A stretch of DNA of 53,174 nucleotides, from NCBI GenBank assembly GCA_025924515.1, contig JAICIE010000010.1, positions 1 to 53,174 of the forward strand, given 5' to 3'. Origin of the DNA: Jatrophihabitans sp. GTDB lineage: Bacteria > Actinomycetota > Actinomycetes > Mycobacteriales > Jatrophihabitantaceae. How positions within the stretch are numbered: position 1 is the first letter of the stretch; every line of letters starts with the position of its first letter. Positions 43,286 to 51,557 of this stretch are shown one piece after another. The notes beneath the pieces are model-generated. The model did no database searches. It saw only the letters and a program-made list of their open reading frames with translations, and was not told where the DNA came from. The translations under genes were made by a program, and so were the position numbers.

Positions 43286-44965
43286 ATGCGGGTCATGGCC
43301 CAGATGGCAATGGTGATGAACCTCGACAAGTGCATCGGGTGTCATACCTGCTCGGTCACCTGCAAGCAGGCGTGGACGAACCGCACCGGTGTCGAGTACG
43401 TCTGGTTCAACAACGTGGAGACCCGCCCCGGTCAGGGCTATCCGCGGACCTACGAGGATCAAGGACGCTGGCAGGGCGGGTGGCGGCTCACCCGCCGGGG
43501 GCGGCTGACCCTTCGCGCGGGCGGCCGGTTGAAGAAGCTCGCGACGATCTTTTCGAACCCGCTGCTGCCCAACATCTCCGATTACTACGAGCCGTGGACG
43601 TACGACTACGAGCGGCTACTGACCGCACCCACCCAACGGGACACGCCGGTCGCTCGCCCGAAATCGCTGCTTTCCGGGCGGGACATGAAGGTGCAGTGGT
43701 CGGCCAACTGGGACGACGACCTCGGTGGCAGCCCAGAGTTGACCGTGAATGACCCGATCCTCAAGCAGGTCAGCGAGAAGGTGCGCCTCGAATTCGAGAA
43801 GACCTTCATGTTCTACCTGCCGCGTATCTGCGAGCACTGCCTCAACCCGTCCTGCGCCGCGTCGTGCCCGTCCGGTGCGATTTACAAGCGAACAGAGGAC
43901 GGCATCGTGCTCGTCGATCAGGACCGCTGCCGAGGCTGGCGAATGTGCGTCACTGGCTGTCCGTACAAAAAGGTGTACTTCAATCACCGCACGGGCAAGG
44001 CCGAGAAGTGCACCTTCTGCTATCCGCGCATCGAGGTCGGCATCCCGACCGTGTGCGCGGAGACGTGCGTCGGGCGGCTGCGCTACATCGGCGTTGTCCT
44101 GTACGACGCCGATCGCGTCCTCGATGCCGCGTCCACGCCCGACGACCAGGACCTCTACATGGCGCAGCGGTCGGTGTTTCTCGACCCGGACGATCCGGGT
44201 GTCCGCCGGGAGGCCGAACGCGCCGGGATCCCGCCTGACTGGGTGGAAGCCGCGCAACGGTCGCCGGTGTGGGCGCTGATCTCCAAATACCAGGTGGCGC
44301 TCCCGCTGCATCCGGAATATCGCACCATGCCCATGGTCTGGTACATCCCGCCGCTGTCGCCGATGGTCGACGCGCTGCGCGACTCGGGCCATGACGCCGA
44401 GGACGAACGGGCCCTTTTCGGTGCGATCGACGCGCTGCGGATCCCGGTCGAGTACCTGGCTGAACTGTTCACCGCAGGTGACCCACGGCCCGTCCGGGAC
44501 GTCCTCGCACGGCTGGGTGGGATGCGCGCGTACATGCGCGACGTGAACCTCGGCGCCCCCCGCCGGCCGCAAATTGCCGAGGCAGTCGGGCTGACGGAGG
44601 ACGAGATCGAGGACATGTACCGGTTGTTGGCCCTGGCCAAATACGACGAGCGGTACGTCATTCCCTCGGCGCACGGGGAGATGCACGACCGCGCGGGCGA
44701 ACTGGAGGAGCTCGCCTGCTCACTCGACTACGAGAGCGGCCCGGGGATGGGCGGTTCCGGCCCGTTCGGCGAGATGTCCGGCGGCTCTCAGCCGGTCGCC
44801 GTGGAGAACTTTTATGCCCTCAAGCAGCGGCAGACCTCCGACGTGTTCGTCGATCCGGGAAATAGCCGGCGACGGGTCAACCTGCTGAACTGGGACGGCA
44901 AGGGCGCAGCAGAGGACGTCATGCCGCCGCGCGCCGCGACCGACGGCGACCGGGAGGAGCTGTGA
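43286..44965 (+). CDS. narH: Respiratory nitrate reductase beta subunit
   Basis: Electron-transfer subunit with four iron-sulphur clusters. The 559 residues carry CIGCHTCSVTCKQAW near 16-30, CEHCLNPSCAASCPSG near 184-199, CRGWRMCVTGCPYKK near 217-231 and CTFCYPRI...CAETC near 244-265. The Trp in CRGWRMC replaces one Cys and marks the 3Fe-4S cluster, as in all NarH. The start at 43286 has GGAGG eleven bases ahead. The 86-bp gap after narG is longer than the other junctions in the operon and holds no gene. Confidence 0.96.
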   Translation: MRVMAQMAMVMNLDKCIGCHTCSVTCKQAWTNRTGVEYVWFNNVETRPGQGYPRTYEDQGRWQGGWRLTRRGRLTLRAGGRLKKLATIFSNPLLPNISDYYEPWTYDYERLLTAPTQRDTPVARPKSLLSGRDMKVQWSANWDDDLGGSPELTVNDPILKQVSEKVRLEFEKTFMFYLPRICEHCLNPSCAASCPSGAIYKRTEDGIVLVDQDRCRGWRMCVTGCPYKKVYFNHRTGKAEKCTFCYPRIEVGIPTVCAETCVGRLRYIGVVLYDADRVLDAASTPDDQDLYMAQRSVFLDPDDPGVRREAERAGIPPDWVEAAQRSPVWALISKYQVALPLHPEYRTMPMVWYIPPLSPMVDALRDSGHDAEDERALFGAIDALRIPVEYLAELFTAGDPRPVRDVLARLGGMRAYMRDVNLGAPRRPQIAEAVGLTEDEIEDMYRLLALAKYDERYVIPSAHGEMHDRAGELEELACSLDYESGPGMGGSGPFGEMSGGSQPVAVENFYALKQRQTSDVFVDPGNSRRRVNLLNWDGKGAAEDVMPPRAATDGDREEL

Positions 44966-45585
44966 GGCCGACCGTCGAGCTCATCCGCGGGCTGCAGGCA
45001 ACCGCGCTGTGCCTGACCTATCCCGACGATGGGCTGCAGGAGATTGTCCCGCTGCTGCGCGCGACGGCGGCTGAGCTGCCCGACGACGCCGGCGCCCCGC
45101 TGTCGCGCTTCGTCGACCACCTCAGCCGCACCCCGCTGCCGTCCCTGCAGCGCGACTACGTCGACACTTTCGACTTGCGGCGCCGGTGCTGTCTGTATCT
45201 GACGTACTACTCGCACGGGGACACCCGCAAACGCGGAATGGCCCTGCTGCGGTTCACCTCCGCCTACCGGCACGCGGGCGTGACGATCCTCGACGGAGAG
45301 CTGCCCGATCATCTCGGGGTCGTCTGCGAGGCGGCTGCCCGAGTTCCGGGTGCCCTGCTGCCGCTTCTCGGCGAGCATCGCGCCGCGATCGAACTCTTGC
45401 GCATCGCCCTCGCCGACACGCGCAGTCCGTACGCCGACGTGGTCGACATCCTCCGCTACGTCCTGCCGGACCCGGCACCGGACGATCTCGAGCGTGCGCT
45501 CGAGCTGGCCCGGTCCGGGCCGCCGGCCGAGGAGGTCGGCCTGGAACCGTTCGCGCCGCCCGAGTACATGGGAGCACGACGATGA
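44962..45585 (+). CDS. narJ: Nitrate reductase molybdenum-cofactor assembly chaperone
   Basis: A 207-residue NarJ/TorD-family chaperone: helical, with YVDTFDLRRRCCLYLTYYSHGDTRKRG near 65-90, the family's signature stretch, and SPYADVVDILRYVLPDP near 155. Required for cofactor insertion into NarG. The GTG start overlaps the narH stop, and its stop overlaps a 20-codon ORF. Confidence 0.93.
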   Translation: MRPTVELIRGLQATALCLTYPDDGLQEIVPLLRATAAELPDDAGAPLSRFVDHLSRTPLPSLQRDYVDTFDLRRRCCLYLTYYSHGDTRKRGMALLRFTSAYRHAGVTILDGELPDHLGVVCEAAARVPGALLPLLGEHRAAIELLRIALADTRSPYADVVDILRYVLPDPAPDDLERALELARSGPPAEEVGLEPFAPPEYMGARR

Positions 45586-45644
45586 TTTCACCGGATCTCA
45601 GCGCTGCGCTACCGCGGGCCGAGAGGGCGGAGGCCGTGGCATGA
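45582..45644 (+). CDS. 20-residue bridging ORF between narJ and narI
   Basis: MISPDLSAALPRAERAEAVA starts in ATGA over the narJ stop and ends in ATGA over the narI start, filling the 55-bp gap exactly. There is a GAGGGCGGAGG purine run inside it that also serves narI. It may be only a coupling element. No similarity to any family I know. Confidence 0.45.
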   Translation: MISPDLSAALPRAERAEAVA

Positions 45645-46399
45645 CGACGTTCCTGTGGGTGATCGTCCCGTACGTGTCGTTGGCCGTGTTCGTCGGCGGG
45701 CACATATGGCGCTACCGCTACGACAAGTTCGGCTGGACGACGCGCTCCAGTCAGCTGTACGAGAGCCGACTGCTGCGACTCGGGAGCCCGCTGTTCCACT
45801 TCGGGATCCTGTTCGTCGTTCTCGGTCACATCGGGGGTCTGCTGATCCCCGAGTCGGCGACCGACGCCGTCGGCATCTCGGAAACCTTCTACCACGCCGT
45901 CGCGGTGTCGCTCGGCGCTATTTCCGGAGTCATGACGCTGACCGGGATCGCTATCCTCATCTATCGCCGCCGTACGACCGGCCCGGTCTTCTCGGCGACC
46001 ACGAAGAACGACAAGTTCATGTACGTGCTGCTTGTCGCGACCCTGGTGGCCGGGCTTTCGAACACCGTGCTCGGCAACCTGATCGGTCACCCGCACGACT
46101 ACCGGCTCTCGGTCGCGCCGTACTTCCGCTCCATCTTCTACTTCCGCCCGGCAGTCGATCTCATGACCCAGGCAGGTATCGGGTTCCAGATCCACGTCAC
46201 TCTGGCGTGGATTCTGTTCGCGGTGTGGCCGTTCACCCGCCTCGTGCACTTCTTCTCCGCGCCGCTCGGCTATCTGACCCGCCCGTACATCGTCTACCGC
46301 TCCCGCGAGGCCGCGGTGGCCCGTCCGGTCCGGCGCGGCTGGGAGCCGGTCACGGCGCCCGTTGCCCCGCAGCCGCGCCGCAGGAGGGCACAGCGATGA
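45641..46399 (+). CDS. narI: Respiratory nitrate reductase gamma subunit (cytochrome b)
   Basis: A 252-residue membrane anchor with five predicted helices that carries two haems b and oxidises quinol. Candidate haem-ligand histidines are in SPLFHFGILFVVLGHIGGLL (helix 2) and in IGFQIHVTLAWILF...RLVHFF (helix 5). The ATG at 45641 follows GGAGG. The stop overlaps the cupin gene (ATGA). Confidence 0.95.
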   Translation: MTTFLWVIVPYVSLAVFVGGHIWRYRYDKFGWTTRSSQLYESRLLRLGSPLFHFGILFVVLGHIGGLLIPESATDAVGISETFYHAVAVSLGAISGVMTLTGIAILIYRRRTTGPVFSATTKNDKFMYVLLVATLVAGLSNTVLGNLIGHPHDYRLSVAPYFRSIFYFRPAVDLMTQAGIGFQIHVTLAWILFAVWPFTRLVHFFSAPLGYLTRPYIVYRSREAAVARPVRRGWEPVTAPVAPQPRRRRAQR

Positions 46400-46737
46400 A
46401 CAAGCACGCGCTGACCGCGCTGGTTCGTGAGCAACTCGAGGCCGCTCGCCGCTCGTCGGCGGGACGCTCTGCCGTCACCGTCTACGGCGGTCACGAGAAG
46501 GCGCTGCGCCAGACGGTGATCGCGCTACGGGCGGGCACTCGGCTCGACGAGCACGAGAACCCCGGCGACGCCACCGTCCACGTCCTCGCCGGCCGGGTAA
46601 CTCTGGTGAGCGGCCCCGACAGCTGGGAGGGCAGCGCCGGGGACCTGATCCTTGTCCCGCCCGCGCGGCACTCGTTGGTCGCGCTCCAGGATGCGGCGGT
46701 GCTGCTCACTGCGGTGCCGCGCGCACACACGGTCTGA
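46396..46737 (+). CDS. Cupin-domain protein at the end of the nar operon
   Basis: A 113-residue single cupin: ALRQTVIALRAGTRLDEHENPGDATVHVLAGRVTLV forms motif 1 (His, His, Glu-like positions partly kept) and AGDLILVPPARHSLVAL motif 2. Small cupins of this kind occur in actinobacterial nar operons; I infer a sensing or protective role. ATGA overlap with narI shows it is the last operon gene. Confidence 0.8.
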   Translation: MNKHALTALVREQLEAARRSSAGRSAVTVYGGHEKALRQTVIALRAGTRLDEHENPGDATVHVLAGRVTLVSGPDSWEGSAGDLILVPPARHSLVALQDAAVLLTAVPRAHTV

Positions 46738-46826
46738 CCGGGCCGGGCCGACCGCTCTCAAAGGCGGGGGTGGCCCGGAGAGGCAAGAGAGGCCGGAGGG
46801 CCGCGGGGACCAAGCCCGGAAGCTCC

Positions 46827-46853
46827 TGTCACAGCCAGTGGCGCCGTCTCGTC
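46827..46853 (+). promoter_or_regulatory. ECF41-like promoter ahead of the epimerase gene
   Basis: TGTCACA at 46827-46833 and CGTC at 46850-46853, 16 bases apart, match the known ECF41 -35 and -10 elements. They sit 31 bp before the epimerase ATG, in the non-coding gap after the nar operon, and the ECF41-type sigma gene is immediately downstream of the epimerase. Confidence 0.65.
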
Positions 46854-46884
46854 TCATATTGCACAGGAGATGAGAGGAGCAGTC

Positions 46885-47832
46885 ATGAAGGTGTTCGTAG
46901 CCGGCGCCACCGGCGCACTGGGCCGGGCGCTGGTGCCGCAGCTCGTCGCCCGCGGCCACCACGTCGTGGGAATGACGAGAACCGCTGCGAAACAGGATCT
47001 GGTCCGCAGTCTGGGCGCCCGTCCCGTTGTGGCCGACGCCCTCGACCCGGACGCGGTCGCCCGGGCGGTCGCGTCCGCCGAACCGGAGGTGATCGTCCAC
47101 GAACTCACGGCGCTGTCGGGCAACTTCGACATGCGCCACATCGACCGCTTCTTCGCGGTCACCAATCGGCTGCGCACCGAGGGCACCGACCACCTGCTGG
47201 CCGCCGCTCGGGTCGTGGGCGCGCGCCGGTTCGTGGCCCAGAGCTACGCCGGCTGGCCGGCTGCTCGCACCGGCGGGCCGGTCACCGACGAGGACGCTCC
47301 CTTCGACCCCGACCCGCCGCAGCAGCTCGGGGCCATGCTGGCTGCGCTACGCCACTTGGAGGACGCGGTGACGGGAGCGGACTGGCTCGACGGCGTCGTC
47401 CTCCGCTACGGCGGGTTCTACGGGCCGGGGACCAGCCTCAGCGCCGACCCGACGGCCGCGCACACCGCTGCCATCCGCAAGCGCCAGTTCCCGGTCGTCG
47501 GGAACGGCGGCGGGATCTGGTCGTTCATCCACATCGAGGACGCCGCCGAGGCCACCGCCGTCGCTGTCGAGCGCGGCCGGCGGGGCATCTACAACGTGGT
47601 CGACGACGAGCCGGCGGCGGCGCGGGACTGGATGCCCGAACTGGCCCGCGTGCTCGGCGCCAAGCCGCCGCTGCATGTCCCGCGCTGGCTGGGCCGCCTG
47701 CTCGCCGGTGAGGCGGCGACCATCATGCTGACCGAGGTGCGGGGCGCCTCCAACGATAAGGCCAAGCGCGAGCTGGGCTGGAAACCGCGCTATGCCAGCT
47801 GGCGGCAGGGCTTCGCGCAGGGACTCGGCTGA
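46885..47832 (+). CDS. NAD(P)-dependent epimerase/dehydratase family protein
   Basis: A 315-residue extended short-chain dehydrogenase: nucleotide-binding VAGATGALGRAL at about 5-16, VVLRYGGFYGPG near 175 and WSFIHIEDAAEATAVAVERG near 213. The usual YxxxK is not obvious (the QSYAGWPA region holds the Tyr but no Lys four on), so catalysis is uncertain. The ATG at 46885 has GAGAGGAG upstream; the ATG at 46870 would add five residues. It belongs to the oxidoreductase/epimerase genes commonly linked to ECF41 sigma factors. Confidence 0.85.
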   Translation: MKVFVAGATGALGRALVPQLVARGHHVVGMTRTAAKQDLVRSLGARPVVADALDPDAVARAVASAEPEVIVHELTALSGNFDMRHIDRFFAVTNRLRTEGTDHLLAAARVVGARRFVAQSYAGWPAARTGGPVTDEDAPFDPDPPQQLGAMLAALRHLEDAVTGADWLDGVVLRYGGFYGPGTSLSADPTAAHTAAIRKRQFPVVGNGGGIWSFIHIEDAAEATAVAVERGRRGIYNVVDDEPAAARDWMPELARVLGAKPPLHVPRWLGRLLAGEAATIMLTEVRGASNDKAKRELGWKPRYASWRQGFAQGLG

Positions 47833-47835
47833 GCC

Positions 47836-48748
47836 ATGACCGACGAGCAGTTCGACCAGCTGCGCCCATCGGCATTCGCTCTCGCCTATCGGATGCTCGG
47901 TAGCGTCACCGAGGCCGAGGACGTGGTGCAGGAAGGGTTCCTCCGCCTGCACCGGGCGGGTGCGGCAGGGGAGCGGATCGACTCGCCGCGCGCCTACCTG
48001 TCCACGGTCGTCTCGCGGCTCGCGCTCGACCACCTCCGGTCGGCGCGGGTCCGGCGGGAGACCTACGTCGGCGACTGGCTGCCCGAGCCCCTGCTGGCGA
48101 GCCCCGACGACGATCCAGCCCGCCGGGCCGAGATGGCGGACTCGCTGTCGCTCGCCTTCCTCGTCCTCCCTGGAAAGTCTCTCGCCCGAGCAGCGCGCAG
48201 CCTTCCTGCTCCGCGACGTCTTCGACGAGCCGTACGCCAGGATCGCCGAGATCGTCGGGACCACCGAGCAGAACGCGCGCCAACTCGTCACGCGGGCCCG
48301 CCGCCACGTACAGGAGCGGCGGCCCCGCTTCGAGGCCTCCCGCAAGCAGCGCGACGAACTCGCGTCCCGCTTCTTCGCCGCGGCCGAGGACGGTGATCTC
48401 GACGCACTCGAGCAGCTGCTGGCGCAGGACGTGGTGCTGCGTGGGGACGGCGGCGGAAAGGCGCCCGCCCTGGCCCACGCCGTCCACGGTCGCGAGAAGG
48501 TCGCCCGCACCTTGATGGCGTGGATCCGTGCGGGCAGTCGGGTGGGCGGCCTCGCCTGGCGGCGCGAGGACGTCAACGGACAACCGGGTGCGCTCTTTTC
48601 CGATCCCGACGGCAATCTGATCAGCGTGATGATCCTGGAGGTCGCCGAGGGTGAGATCCAGGGCGTCAACTCGATCGTCAATCCGGACAAGCTGCGGCAC
48701 CTGGGGCCGGTCGCCGACCTGAGCGAGCTGTTGCGCCAGCGGAATTGA
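47836..48748 (+). pseudogene. sigJ: ECF41/SigJ-type sigma factor, frameshifted
   Basis: The N-terminal frame (47836-48168) encodes region 2 (FALAYRMLGSVTEAEDVVQE) and the linker WLPEPLL. The C-terminal frame (from 48170) encodes region 4 (LSPEQRAAFLLRDVFDEPYA and ARIAEIVGTTEQNARQLVTRARRHV) and a SnoaL-like extension with GDGGGK and NPDKL. WLPEP, DGGG and NPDKL are ECF41 hallmarks. One extra C in the CCC at 48168-48170 shifts the frame; removing it restores a 303-residue protein reading ...LVLLESLSPEQR. Either a sequencing error or a very recent mutation, since both halves look otherwise intact. Unmended, the first frame ends at 48396. Confidence 0.85.
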
Positions 48749-48762
48749 CGAAGCTATCCCCC

Positions 48763-48791
48763 TTGACGCCTAGCTCGGCTATGCCTAGCGT
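48763..48791 (+). promoter_or_regulatory. Strong sigma-70-type promoter of the padR gene
   Basis: TTGACG (48763-48768), 17-bp spacer, TAGCGT (48786-48791). Two GCCTAGC copies (48768-48774 and 48783-48789) overlap it and could be the PadR operator. The ATG lies nine bases after the -10, so the transcript is probably leaderless. Confidence 0.6.
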
Positions 48792-48799
48792 GGCGAGGT

Positions 48800-49114
48800 A
48801 TGGCGAGCGGGTCGTTGAAGAGCAATGTCGACCTGCTCCTCATGGGGGTGCTTCGGCACGGACCTGCCCACGGGTACGCGATCATCGCGTCGCTGCGCGA
48901 GCGCAGCGACGGCGGATTCGAGCTGGCCGAGGGCACGATCTACCCGGCGCTGCACCGGCTGGAGCAGGCCGGACTGGTCGAGAGCTCGTTGCAGACGGCA
49001 CAAGGACGACGTCGCCGGACCTACGCGCTCACGGCGCGCGGCCGCAAGGAATTCAGCGCCCAGCGGCGCGAATGGCAGGGCTTCGTCGCGAGCATGGAGG
49101 CGGTGATCGCGTGA
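48800..49114 (+). CDS. PadR-family transcriptional regulator
   Basis: A 104-residue PadR winged helix: LLLMGVLRHGPAHGYAIIASLRE near 12-34, EGTIYPALHRLEQAGLVES near 44-62, and RRRTYALTARGRKEF for the wing. It lacks the long C-terminal dimerisation domain (PadR-s2 type). Such regulators sit beside membrane proteins and repress them. The GTG of the next gene overlaps its stop, so the two are coupled. Autorepression is likely but unproven. Confidence 0.92.
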   Translation: MASGSLKSNVDLLLMGVLRHGPAHGYAIIASLRERSDGGFELAEGTIYPALHRLEQAGLVESSLQTAQGRRRRTYALTARGRKEFSAQRREWQGFVASMEAVIA

Positions 49115-49848
49115 CGGAGTCCCCGATCGATGACTATCTCGACGAGCTGCTGCGTCGCACGCGCGCAGACGCGCGGACCACCCGACGACTGTTGGACGAG
49201 GCGAGCGACCACCTGCGCACTGCGGCGGCCGAACTCGTGGCTGCCGGCAACTCGCGCCAGGACGCCGAGCGGGAGGCGGTCCGGCGGTTCGGGCCGGTGG
49301 CGCCGATCGCGAAGGCGACCCTGCGCCGATCGATTCGCGCTTTGATTTCCGAGACCCTGCGCGCCGCACTATTCCTGGCCGGCTGCGGGCTGGTCGCCGT
49401 AGGGGTCAGCGGGATAGTCGCCCTGGCAATGAACCTCATCCTCGGCCGCGCGTTCGTCGGCGGCACGGGCGTCTTCGAGTTCTCGGGCGGGGCATCGGTC
49501 GCCGAGACCGCCGACGACGCGGTCGTCCTGCGGGTGATCGCCGGACTGGTCGGAGCCTGCCTGCTGCTCGGCTATCTCGCGGTGCGGCGACGCGTGAGCT
49601 CGCCACCGGTGCTTCCCGCTGGGCTGGTCGACGCGCTCGGCGCAGCGGCGTTCGCGGCCGGTACCGCCGTGCTGGCGCTCGCGTCGGCGAACCAAGCCGT
49701 CCGGGGCGGCGCGCCCGGCGTCGGGTTCGCGCTCAGCGGAGCGCTCGTCGCGCTCCCGGCGACGGTCTACTTCTGCATCCGCGCCGCACGCGCCCTGCTC
49801 ACGGTCGGGGAATCGGGGTCGGCCGACAGCGGCCAGGTCCGCTTGTGA
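49111..49848 (+). CDS. Membrane protein with HAAS/permease-prefix domain
   Basis: A 245-residue protein whose first 70 residues (VTESPIDDYLDELLRRTRADARTTRRLLDE... with AEREAVRRFGPVAPIA) form a HAAS-type signalling domain, the usual partner of small PadR regulators. Four predicted membrane helices follow (about 88-110, 148-165, 178-200 and 210-230). GTG start overlapping the padR stop. HAAS domains are thought to bind PadR and relay a signal from the membrane. Function unknown. Confidence 0.82.
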   Translation: MTESPIDDYLDELLRRTRADARTTRRLLDEASDHLRTAAAELVAAGNSRQDAEREAVRRFGPVAPIAKATLRRSIRALISETLRAALFLAGCGLVAVGVSGIVALAMNLILGRAFVGGTGVFEFSGGASVAETADDAVVLRVIAGLVGACLLLGYLAVRRRVSSPPVLPAGLVDALGAAAFAAGTAVLALASANQAVRGGAPGVGFALSGALVALPATVYFCIRAARALLTVGESGSADSGQVRL

Positions 49849-49948
49849 GGGAACGGGTGAGCGTCGAGATCCAGCGGGTGTACGACGACGGTCCCGGGGT
49901 GCGGGTGCTCGTCGCGCACCGCGGTCGAGCCACCGGTTGCGCCGGGCC

Positions 49949-50314
49949 TCAGCCCCAGCACAGACAAAACGGGTGTCCGGCGGGATCGGCGTACACCTGG
50001 AAGCCCGACGCCGAATCGGGGTCGTCGGCCTCCTTCAACACGCGAGCTCCCAGCGACACGACCGCCTGGTGCGCATCCCGCAGGTCGTCGACCATCAGAT
50101 CGAGGTGGATCTGTTGCGGCGTGCCGTCCGGCCAGTCCGGCGCGCGATGGTCGGGCGCCAGTTGAACGCCGATGCGTGCCCGTCCCTCGGCGTCGTAGAC
50201 GCTGTGCCAATCGTCCTCGGTCTCGACGCGTCCACCGAGCAGTCCTGACCAGAAACCGCTTTCGGCCGCCAGGTCGGCGGTGTCGAACACCACGATCTGT
50301 TGCTTGATACGCAT
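49949..50314 (-). CDS. VOC (glyoxalase/bleomycin-resistance fold) family protein
   Basis: A 121-residue vicinal oxygen chelate protein with FDTADLAAESGFWSGLLGG near 10-28, IHLDLMVDDLRDAHQAVVSL near 68-88, and the final strand FQVYADPAGHPFCLCW. His69 and the late Glu/His positions are compatible with metal binding but not decisive. It is convergent with the HAAS gene; the 100 bp between hold no gene. Substrate unknown. Confidence 0.88.
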   Translation of the reverse strand: MRIKQQIVVFDTADLAAESGFWSGLLGGRVETEDDWHSVYDAEGRARIGVQLAPDHRAPDWPDGTPQQIHLDLMVDDLRDAHQAVVSLGARVLKEADDPDSASGFQVYADPAGHPFCLCWG

Positions 50315-50511
50315 AGCCGGATCGTGGCAGCAGGGTCCGACAACGCTCGGCCAACTTCCCGGGCCCGCCGACCGGGTGCCCGTAGGCGACGCCCCGCTCC
50401 CTGCCTGCGCACGCGGCCTTTTGACGGGGCGGTAGCGGGTGAAACGCGCGGTAGCGGGGTAGGGGACTAGCGAGCTCGACAGCGAGCGGCGACCCAGGGA
50501 GGACGACGCCC

Positions 50512-50733
50512 ATGGCCGGTGCCGACGAGCAAACCCTCCCCATGCCGGACTTCGACCACCTGCCCCTCGCCACGCTGCAGCACCGCATCCGGTCGTTCGA
50601 CCTGCACGCCCTGCAGCGCGTGGCCGACTACGACCGGGCTGCCGGCGTGTCCCCGCAGACGGCCGGGCCGGAGGAGAATCCGCCCTTGCAGGGCGTCCCC
50701 TGCAATCCTGCCCAGCCCCGGTCCGCCGGCTGA
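50512..50733 (+). CDS. Small hypothetical protein, 73 aa
   Basis: An acidic N-terminus (MAGADEQTLPMPDFDHLPLATLQHRIRSFDLHALQRVADYDRAAG) resembles small actinobacterial proteins in which a PxYDxLPLxxLxHRIRSL segment is followed by a helical hairpin and a Pro-rich tail. I know of no function. A GGGAGGA ribosome-binding site supports translation. Direct repeats GCGGTAGCGGG at 50429 and 50448 lie upstream and may belong to its promoter. It precedes the SDR gene on the same strand. Confidence 0.65.
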   Translation: MAGADEQTLPMPDFDHLPLATLQHRIRSFDLHALQRVADYDRAAGVSPQTAGPEENPPLQGVPCNPAQPRSAG

Positions 50734-50759
50734 GGCGCTGAATCATAGGGAGTCGAACA

Positions 50760-51557
50760 ATGACAGAACCTCGTCCGCTCGCCGTCATCACGGGAGCTTC
50801 CAGCGGTATCGGGCTGGAACTGGCCAGGCAGTTCGCAGACAACGGTTTCGACCTGCTCATCAACGCGGAGGACGACGAACTGCAGGCAGCCGCTGCCGAA
50901 CTGGAGGCCACCGGTGCGTCGGTGCAGGCGGTGCAGGCGGACCTTCGCAGCTATGACGGGGTGGAGAAGCTTTACGCAGAGATTCTCGCGACCGGACGCC
51001 CGGTCGAGGCCGCAGCCCTGAACGCCGGCGTGGGGCAGGGCGGGCCGTTCGTGCAGACCGACCTCGCCGACGAGCTGTCAATAATCCAGCTCAACTGCGC
51101 GTCGACAGTGCATCTCGCCAAGCGATTGCTGAAGGACATGCAGGCGCGCAATTCCGGCAAGGTCCTGTTCACCTCCTCGATCGCATCGACCATTCCCGGT
51201 TCCTTCCAAGCCGTCTACAACGCATCCAAGTCGTTCGTACAGTCCTTCGCGGAGGCCCTGCAGAACGAACTCAAGGAAACCGAGATCACCATCACCTCAC
51301 TGATGCCTGGCCCGACCGAGACGGAATTCTTCGAGCGCGCCGACATGGCCGATGACACGGCCGTCGGCACGTCGAAGAAGGACTCGCCGGCCCAAGTCGC
51401 CAGGCAGGGGTTCGAAGCGCTGATGTCCGGCCGCGCGAAGATTGTCGCGGGAAGCCTGAAGACCAAGGCGTCGGGGATCGCCAACAAGGTGACGCCCGAT
51501 AAGGCCAAGGCGGCCATGCACCGGATGATGGCGAAGCCCGGAACCGGCAAGAAATGA
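50760..51557 (+). CDS. Short-chain dehydrogenase/reductase
   Basis: A 265-residue classical SDR: cofactor-binding TGASSGIG at 10-17, LNAGVGQGG near 81, catalytic Ser-Tyr-Lys from TSSIASTIPGSFQAVYNASKSF near 136-157, and PGPTETEF after it. The substrate is unknown. The C-terminal extension (residues about 215-265) is Lys-rich and less typical. ATG at 50760 with AGGGAG upstream. The stop overlaps the MBL-fold gene (ATGA), so the two are co-translated. Confidence 0.92.
   Translation: MTEPRPLAVITGASSGIGLELARQFADNGFDLLINAEDDELQAAAAELEATGASVQAVQADLRSYDGVEKLYAEILATGRPVEAAALNAGVGQGGPFVQTDLADELSIIQLNCASTVHLAKRLLKDMQARNSGKVLFTSSIASTIPGSFQAVYNASKSFVQSFAEALQNELKETEITITSLMPGPTETEFFERADMADDTAVGTSKKDSPAQVARQGFEALMSGRAKIVAGSLKTKASGIANKVTPDKAKAAMHRMMAKPGTGKK

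Noticed and set aside
48168..48170. Programmed ribosomal frameshifting in the sigma-factor gene
   Set aside because: The CTCCCTGG site lacks a classic slippery heptamer or a clear downstream stem-loop, and ECF41 genes are not known to use frameshifting. An indel error or mutation is simpler.
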